The notes under the pieces are model-generated. The model was not told the origin of the DNA. It ran no database searches and saw nothing but the letters and a program-made list of their open reading frames with translations. Shown here one piece after another: positions 26,328-31,198 of a stretch of DNA of 31,198 nt. A program made the position numbers and the translations under genes. The stretch is from an uncultured Parafilimonas sp. GTDB taxonomy: Bacteria > Bacteroidota > Bacteroidia > Chitinophagales > Chitinophagaceae. Position 1 is the first letter of the stretch. Every line of letters starts with the position of its first letter. Location of the stretch: positions 1 to 31,198 of the forward strand of contig CALAGJ010000156.1 in the NCBI GenBank assembly GCA_937892395.1, given 5' to 3'.

Positions 26328-26729
26328 TTATAAATTTATTTGGTCTGTGTTGGAAATAGTTGTTGCTGCATGATCTGGAATGGCATCTGTGCTGTTATTA
26401 GTTTGATGTGCTGTAAGTGCTTTTACTGCATCGGCCAGCTCATTCCAGGTCAACTCCAGTTCGTGGTAGAAGGCAAGGCCTTTTTCAGTCATGGAGAAAT
26501 ATTTGCGGGGAGGTCCACTGTTGCTCTCTACCCATCTGTACGTTAAATAGCTTGCATTTTTTAATCTTGTAAGCAATGGATAAAGCGTACCCTCCAAAAT
26601 GTTGAGGTTGGCAGTCTTCATTTGTTCTACAATATCACTTGGGTAAACCTCACCCTGGCGAATAATAGACAAAATGCAAAACTCCAGCACTCCTTTCCGC
26701 ATTTGGCTTTGTGTGTTTTGAATGTCCAT
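26328..26729 (-). CDS. PadR-family transcriptional regulator
   Basis: The 133-residue protein has a winged-helix DNA-binding domain: FCILSIIRQGEVYPSDIVEQM, LNILEGTLYPLLTRLKNASYLTYRW (recognition helix and wing), and GPPRKYFSMTEKGLAFY (wing end), the PadR signature. PadR regulators usually repress their own operon. The palindrome at 26922-26944 fits as its operator. It is followed 2 bases later by pspC. The ligand or stress signal is not visible. Confidence 0.93.
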   Translation of the reverse strand: MDIQNTQSQMRKGVLEFCILSIIRQGEVYPSDIVEQMKTANLNILEGTLYPLLTRLKNASYLTYRWVESNSGPPRKYFSMTEKGLAFYHELELTWNELADAVKALTAHQTNNSTDAIPDHAATTISNTDQINL

Positions 26730-26901
26730 TTTTGATTTTTGTTTTGGGCTTTTGGCCCTGTTTACTAAAATTGTTTCTTTTGAAAGAGCGATATTTATTG
26801 CTGTGGTACTTTATTCATCTTTACTACTTGTATCATCTTATTCTTTTCCATTTTATCGCTCTTTCTTATTACTCTTATGTTTTATCATTAACCTGACATT
26901 G

Positions 26902-26909
26902 CAAAGATA
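26902..26909 (-). promoter_or_regulatory. -7 promoter element of the padR-pspC operon
   Basis: The minus strand reads TATCTTTG, an exact TAnnTTTG match. The position where the -33 element should lie, about 20 bases upstream, overlaps the palindromic operator (26922-26944), so a bound repressor would block RNA polymerase. Transcription would start near 26895. Confidence 0.6.
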
Positions 26910-26921
26910 AGGGTGTAAAAT

Positions 26922-26944
26922 GGTATTATGTATCACATAGTACC
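26922..26944. promoter_or_regulatory. Palindromic PadR operator
   Basis: GGTATTATGT, three bases, then ACATAGTACC; the two arms match in 9 of 10 positions. The TATGT...ACATA core resembles the ATGT/ACAT half-sites known for PadR-family repressors. It lies just upstream of the padR operon -7 element. Autoregulation is inferred. Confidence 0.65.
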
Positions 26945-27275
26945 AAATTTATTTTAGTAGTTTTGATAACTTATTAATAAGCAATGCCATTATACATTGA
27001 TTATCAATTGGTTATAAAGCAAAATTATTTTTGAAAAAAAATTACAGAATGATGAATGGCAAAATAGAGGGATGAATGTGCAGCCTAATAGGAAAGCAAT
27101 TTAGTGATGAAGATAGAAGATCGATTTGGCAATGTGCTTTTTTGCAAGATAAAAACCCTGTGCATGCTTGATGTACAAAAAGCATTGAACAACTATATTA
27201 GATAAAAATAAAGGTAGGTTTTCTCAAATGGTTGTGCGTGTAGGACTATTTAGACTATGATTAGCTGATAATTCC

Positions 27276-27701
27276 TTATTTTTTTATTTCTTCTCTGGAA
27301 AATATTTTTCCAACAATTTTCCATCCATTATCTGTCTTGAGTAGGCTCATAATATCGTGTAGAACAAAACTGGGATACTCAATTGTTATTTTAGCAACTG
27401 CTGCATTTCCATATATATCCACGGATTCTATTGAAGTTTTTCTTTCTTGCTTTTTCCCTGTGTTTTTCACTCTGGCAGTAAAGTCTTTTAATGATACAAC
27501 TTGTACTGTATCATTTCTCATAAACATCATTTGACCTTCCGGATAAAATGCTTTTGAGAAAAGTAAACTGTCCCCATTTGTACCTCCATCAATATAGTAA
27601 TTGCATACTATTTTTATTGCTTCAATGTTATTAACTTCTGATTGTGCTTGTGCATTTAAATAGAAAACACAGCAAATAAGCAATGGATATAAAGTGCGCA
27701 T
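27276..27701 (-). CDS. Exported NTF2-like (lumazine-binding-like) protein
   Basis: The 141-residue protein has a signal peptide (LYPLLICCVFYLNAQA) and a SnoaL/NTF2-like cone fold: AIKIVCNYYIDGGTNGDSLLFSKAFYPEGQMMF near the start, IESVDIYGNAAVAKITIEYP in the middle and LLKTDNGWKIVGKIF at the end, the pattern of lumazine-binding-like secreted proteins in Bacteroidota. Catalytic residues are not defined. A further upstream in-frame start at 27779 adds a non-signal extension, so ATG 27701 is chosen. Nothing next to it suggests a pathway. Confidence 0.75.
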   Translation of the reverse strand: MRTLYPLLICCVFYLNAQAQSEVNNIEAIKIVCNYYIDGGTNGDSLLFSKAFYPEGQMMFMRNDTVQVVSLKDFTARVKNTGKKQERKTSIESVDIYGNAAVAKITIEYPSFVLHDIMSLLKTDNGWKIVGKIFSREEIKK

Positions 27702-27814
27702 TTTTATAAATAATACCGTAAAGCAAAAAGAAATATTAATGGATATCCACACTATTTGATGAACGGTCAGATGGGTCAATCAAAAAAATTAGCATAGTTG
27801 AGCAATGGGAATCA

Positions 27815-27829
27815 TTTGGCGAAGCCAAA
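27815..27829. repeat. Short hairpin near the end of the small membrane gene
   Basis: TTTGGC, GAA, GCCAAA form a perfect 6-bp stem. It lies 24 bases after the stop of the 53-residue gene. The T-tract is on the upstream side for the minus strand, so it is not a classic terminator, but could be bidirectional or a processing site. Its flanks resemble the dispersed repeat wording (GCGAAG). Confidence 0.4.
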
Positions 27830-27852
27830 AAAATAACTATATGATTTTGACA

Positions 27853-28014
27853 TCAACGTTTTAAACCAGCAAGCCCACTGATTAACAGCCCTAATGCCAA
27901 GCCCATCAGTAAACCGGCTTTTACATTCTTAATGAGAAAACCAAGTACAATTCCAATGATGATTAGAAAGCCGATACTTACGCGTCGTCTGCTTTTTCCT
28001 TTTTCTTCTGCCAT
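27853..28014 (-). CDS. 53-residue glycine-rich membrane protein, coupled to PIG-L gene
   Basis: The frame runs from ATG 28014 to TGA 27853. Its start overlaps the PIG-L stop as TAATG, the usual sign of translational coupling. The peptide starts with a charged MAEEKGKSRRR, then two hydrophobic stretches (VSIGFLIIIGIVLGFLI and AGLLMGLALGLLISGLAG) with a Lys-containing turn, so a two-helix inner-membrane protein with small-residue (glycine-zipper-like) packing is likely. Function unknown; the tight coupling suggests it works with the deacetylase or its membrane site. Confidence 0.75.
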   Translation of the reverse strand: MAEEKGKSRRRVSIGFLIIIGIVLGFLIKNVKAGLLMGLALGLLISGLAGLKR

Positions 28015-30494
28015 TATTTTTTATTGGTTGATAGTGCAATCAAATTTGCCATTAAACGGTATGCTCCGGGCACTCCGGCAGGCAGCTGCCGGAAAAATAC
28101 CAAACCTGTATATACAAAATTTCCCTTTCCATAAGGGGCTATTATCAGGCTTCCATTGGAGGGAGATTCATTTGCATCATGCATGCTGATTGGTGCCGCA
28201 TAATTACTATCTATTTTTTCTGCCTGATAGATACTTCTCTCCTGTATCCATCCTTCAAAATCAGCAGGTGAAATTTTATTGGGGAATTGAAATGCAGGAT
28301 GCTTCGGCAATACTATTTCCACAGCAGCTTGTTCATCTGTAACTCTTGTACGGCTTATGGTAAAAGGATATGGTCCAATTTTATTGGAAACCGAGCTGAT
28401 AAAATTGTTTGTATTGTATTGGACAATATAAGTACCTCCCTGTTTTATATAATCCATGAGTATATCATATTTGCCATCTATCCAATCATGTATATTATTT
28501 GCTCTGATGCCTGCCACCACTGCATCGTATTGATTAAGCTGCTCCGGTGTGATATCTTTTTCTGATAACAGTGTAACGGTAAAACCCATTTGCTGCAGTG
28601 CTTGTGGCACTTTATCGCCGGCACCTGTAATGTAGCCAATGTGTTTGCCAGAGATTTTTAAATCAAATTTTTCAACTGTTGCTTTGGCGGGTTTGTAATA
28701 GAGTATATTGGGTATATGATCATACTTAATGCTCCGCTCAGTTTGTAAAGGCTTTTCATTTATACTCAATTGAAGTGTTGATTTATCATTCACCGAAGGT
28801 GCTGAAACAATAAATTGCTTTTCTATGGGTTTTAATGCATCCATACTATCAACGCTTGTATTACCGCTTATTTTCCAACCAGCATTTGCTCTTGGAGTTA
28901 CATTAAAAGATGGATATTTTTTCTTTGCTTTTAATGTAAAATGAACCTGTTTTTCTTTAATGCCATTAAACACAATTACATCATTGTCTAATGTGGCAGT
29001 TATAGGTGGCGCTACTCTAAATGGCTGATACAATTCTCCTTTTACATCATCCGTATATTTATAATAAACGGGCTTTTCTATATTCAATTGTATTCCGTTT
29101 ATTTCAAATTGAAAGTTAACAGAATATGCTGCTTTATTTTGTGGTAAACCAATTTGCTGCTGATCTTTTATGTTGAAATGACCTCCTTGAAGTGGCTCTT
29201 CTAACCAATAAGGTTGAGAAATTTTTTCATCAAATGGCACAATAAAGAAACGGGATATATTGACATTTGTATTTTGAGAGAGTGTCAAATTCAAAGTACT
29301 ATCAAAGTTGCGCATTTGAATGTGATGCAACACAACATTGGCTTTATTGCGCAGCGTAATTAAAAACTTTGTTTCAAAATTTGTACCCGGTACAGCATAC
29401 TCATTTGTTGTAGTAGCCTCAGCCAGCAAACCACTACACTGCAAGATGATTTCTTTTACCTCCTCCAACTTTTTTTGTTGCCAATTTGAGGCAGGCAGTT
29501 TTTCTATTTGTTGATAAATACTTGTGAGCTCGGAGAGACTATTTTCAGGATGTTGAAAATCATAATGAGCAATCAAATTATTGATGGAAGATTCTATTGA
29601 ATTGGCATTCATTCTGTCCCAGCTCGTATTGATACCATTCATCAAATCATTGGTGAGGCTATCACCTGCTAAATGAGTAAAGTATTCTAATTGACTTCCC
29701 CTTTGACGTGGCACCCCAAAACCTTGGCTTTTGTGCTGGCTTCTACTTTCACTGGCCATTTCTCCATAACCCTTACCCAGCAACGGATTGAATAAGCCAA
29801 CATCTATCTTAAATTGCTGTTCACTGGTAGTATTTGTTGTGCCAAAATTAAAAGTATTCCATAGGATACGCTTAGCCTGCCATGTGCTAACACCATACTG
29901 AAATTGCTGTGGAAATTTTGTTGGATCTGCCGCTGCGCTAAATGCTTCTAATGCAAGAATATTTGATGCCTGGTGATGACCATGTCCCGCTCTCTCATCT
30001 CCTGGAAAACGGGTAATGATAATATCTGGTTGATATTTTCTAATCAGCCAAACAATATCAGATAAAACAATATTATGATCCCAGGTTTTGATGGCTTCTT
30101 CAGATGTTTTACAAAATCCAAAATCATAAGCACTCGAAAAGAATTGCTCTGCGCCATCTATACGCCTGGCCGCAAGTAGCTCCTGTGTACGAATAAGCCC
30201 AAGCTCTATACCTTGCTCATCTCCTATTAAATTTTGTCCACCATCTCCACGTGTTAAACTGAGGTAAGCAGTTCGATATAATTTTTCATTAGCAAGATAA
30301 GTCAATAGTCGAGTATTTTCATCATCAGGATGTGCAGCCACATACAGCACACTACCCAGCACATTCAGTTTCTTCATTTGCTGAAAAATAACTGCACTAT
30401 TATTATACTGCGGCACTTGTGCGCCTATAGTTAAAACAAGAAATTGAAATAGGACAAAAAAGAAAACACTTTTTGTACAAAATAACCTTACCAT
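28014..30494 (-). CDS. PIG-L family deacetylase, large exported form
   Basis: The 826-residue protein has a signal peptide (FFFVLFQFLVLTIGAQ, residues 11-26), then an LmbE/PIG-L domain (about 45-230) with VAAHPDDEN at 53-60 (zinc-site His55 and Asp57/58) and RAGHGHHQASN at 168-178 (third His). These enzymes remove N-acetyl groups from GlcNAc-type sugars. A middle region (about 370-610) looks like beta-sandwich, and the C-terminal part (about 625-826; YITGAGDKVPQALQQMGF, YDAVVAGIRANN, GGTYIVQYNTNN) resembles a class I glutamine amidotransferase-like fold without a visible catalytic Cys. It is expected in the periplasm or outside the cell. It is probably co-expressed with the 53-residue protein. 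Confidence 0.88.
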   Translation of the reverse strand: MVRLFCTKSVFFFVLFQFLVLTIGAQVPQYNNSAVIFQQMKKLNVLGSVLYVAAHPDDENTRLLTYLANEKLYRTAYLSLTRGDGGQNLIGDEQGIELGLIRTQELLAARRIDGAEQFFSSAYDFGFCKTSEEAIKTWDHNIVLSDIVWLIRKYQPDIIITRFPGDERAGHGHHQASNILALEAFSAAADPTKFPQQFQYGVSTWQAKRILWNTFNFGTTNTTSEQQFKIDVGLFNPLLGKGYGEMASESRSQHKSQGFGVPRQRGSQLEYFTHLAGDSLTNDLMNGINTSWDRMNANSIESSINNLIAHYDFQHPENSLSELTSIYQQIEKLPASNWQQKKLEEVKEIILQCSGLLAEATTTNEYAVPGTNFETKFLITLRNKANVVLHHIQMRNFDSTLNLTLSQNTNVNISRFFIVPFDEKISQPYWLEEPLQGGHFNIKDQQQIGLPQNKAAYSVNFQFEINGIQLNIEKPVYYKYTDDVKGELYQPFRVAPPITATLDNDVIVFNGIKEKQVHFTLKAKKKYPSFNVTPRANAGWKISGNTSVDSMDALKPIEKQFIVSAPSVNDKSTLQLSINEKPLQTERSIKYDHIPNILYYKPAKATVEKFDLKISGKHIGYITGAGDKVPQALQQMGFTVTLLSEKDITPEQLNQYDAVVAGIRANNIHDWIDGKYDILMDYIKQGGTYIVQYNTNNFISSVSNKIGPYPFTISRTRVTDEQAAVEIVLPKHPAFQFPNKISPADFEGWIQERSIYQAEKIDSNYAAPISMHDANESPSNGSLIIAPYGKGNFVYTGLVFFRQLPAGVPGAYRLMANLIALSTNKK

Positions 30495-30974
30495 GAATTT
30501 AATTTGGAGCCCGAAGATAAGGGCACTATGAAATTACCATTTTAAAATACTATACAGATGTATTCCGTGGCCTTCATACGAATGAAAATTCCACTCCCTG
30601 TCCATTAGGTTATGATCAATATGAAAAGTTGTCAGATATGGAAAACATAAAATTCAAAAAATGAATCCTAACTGTATTACTGTTTTCTGCAATATTTTTT
30701 ATATAATTTTTTTCAGCTTTAGGTTGGCCTTTCTAATCCATATTATAGTGTAGGAATTTTTTACTAAACTATAATGTTGCATAAACGGCACCGTTGAGCA
30801 CAGTTTTTGATTTTAAAATAGTTCAAAATTGCTTCACCCAAAAACTAACTTCAAATACACATCTATATTACCTTCCGACTTTTCACTACAAAGTCAACTG
30901 CAAAATTTGGATTAAAAAAAGATTTCCAAAAAGCAGACTATATTTTTCTTACCCCTTTTCTTATTATTCTGTAA
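30495..30974. other. AT-rich intergenic region upstream of PIG-L
   Basis: These 480 bases contain no accepted gene. A CGAAGATA on the plus strand at 30512-30519 reads TATCTTCG on the minus strand, one base from the -7 consensus, 17 bases before the PIG-L ATG. A large imperfect palindrome lies at 30742-30775. A 63-codon plus-strand frame (30794-30985) is Tyr/Lys-rich, lacks a family match and is not accepted. Confidence 0.5.
30742..30775. repeat. 12-bp inverted repeat with 10-base spacer
   Basis: ATTATAGTGTAG and CTAAACTATAAT are complementary in 11 of 12 positions, with GAATTTTTTA between. It lies about 250 bases before the PIG-L start and about 200 before the open right-edge frame. It could be an operator, a hairpin, or a remnant of a mobile element end. 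Confidence 0.5.
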
Positions 30975-31196
30975 GGCAATCATGAATTAAAATCAATTTA
31001 TCAGGATATCTCCAAAAATGATTTCCCTTGGCATCAATGGATTAAAATTACTAAATTAAAAGTTTCCAAAAAATCAGAAGCACTCTTTGAACCACTCATC
31101 GAGTTTGCAGAAAAACATATCGAAATCACTGAATTTCAGGAAAATATAAAAGAATATATATACCAAATTTTTGATATTTCTTTTGCGGCACTCCAA
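30975..31196 (+). pseudogene. Open frame of 74 codons running off the right edge, without a start codon
   Basis: After a TAA at 30972-30974 the frame is open to the end of the window and contains no ATG, GTG or TTG in frame. Its translation (SKNDFPWHQWIKITK ... ALFEPLIEFAEKHIEITEF) looks like real coding: charged helices, no low-complexity bias. It may be a gene whose 5' part is lost or frameshifted, or whose true start uses an unusual codon. Family not recognised. Chance openness in AT-rich DNA cannot be excluded. Confidence 0.35.
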
Positions 31197-31198
31197 CA

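Larger units (their letters stand above)
26730..27275. other. Long intergenic region with padR leader, operator and uncharacterised stretch
   Basis: These 546 bases hold the padR operon promoter (26902-26944) and a leader of about 165 bases. Short plus-strand frames at 26711-26910 are Tyr/Leu-rich without family resemblance and are rejected. From 26945 to 27275 nothing is recognisable; the region is downstream of the NTF2-like gene and has no obvious terminator hairpin. Confidence 0.5.

Noticed and set aside
26711..26910. Two overlapping plus-strand 61-62-codon hydrophobic frames upstream of padR
   Set aside because: They cover the padR leader and promoter, are in different phases, and are low-complexity Leu/Tyr/Ser.
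30794..30985. Plus-strand 63-codon frame upstream of the right-edge frame
   Set aside because: AT-rich chance frame, Tyr/Lys-rich, no motif; it overlaps the start of the better right-edge frame in another phase.

Overview
The window looks like a chromosomal stretch from an AT-rich member of the Bacteroidota, most likely near the Chitinophagaceae. The signs are a type IX secretion C-terminal sorting domain with SprB-like repeats, an alpha-2-macroglobulin lipoprotein, the coaX / outer-membrane protein / lptC gene order, a two-domain PspC protein encoded next to a PadR regulator, AT-rich leaders without Shine-Dalgarno sequences, and several candidate promoters of the Bacteroidetes TAnnTTTG type. 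The lineage call comes from recognising protein families by eye, not from a search. I saw no rRNA, tRNA, CRISPR array, prophage or intact insertion sequence.

Layout. Positions 1-6391 (minus strand) hold a truncated alpha-2-macroglobulin gene, a sulfatase-fold protein that has lost its catalytic residues, and a large type IX-secreted beta-repeat protein. Positions 6615-8696 (plus) hold tpiA and a flippase-like membrane protein. Positions 8733-12113 (minus) run coaX, an outer-membrane protein, lptC and an ABC ATPase, with overlapping or nearly touching genes. Positions 12220-15874 (minus) hold a small membrane protein, aroQ followed by a MORN-like exported protein, and a single-chain L-serine dehydratase. 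Positions 16224-18081 (plus) hold recO and a metallophosphoesterase. Positions 18090-23172 (minus) hold corA followed by a queA-like gene, and pfkA followed by pyk. A 0.9-kb gap (23173-24081) carries dispersed repeats and two tandem 28-codon genes closed by a strong terminator. Positions 24082-26944 hold padR and pspC behind a palindromic operator. Positions 27276-30494 hold an NTF2-like exported protein and a PIG-L deacetylase coupled to an overlooked 53-residue membrane protein. The right edge (30975-31198) has an open frame without a start codon.

How they work together. Most genes are housekeeping: glycolysis (tpiA, pfkA, pyk), shikimate (aroQ), CoA (coaX), serine catabolism, recombination repair (recO), Mg2+ uptake (corA) and LPS export (lptC). 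The most unusual parts are (i) the tandem paralogous 28-residue microproteins downstream of the PadR/PspC envelope-stress-like operon; (ii) the sulfatase-fold protein with at least four active-site substitutions (the formylglycine Cys is Gly), encoded behind a cell-surface T9SS protein; and (iii) the small membrane protein whose start codon overlaps the stop codon of the PIG-L gene.
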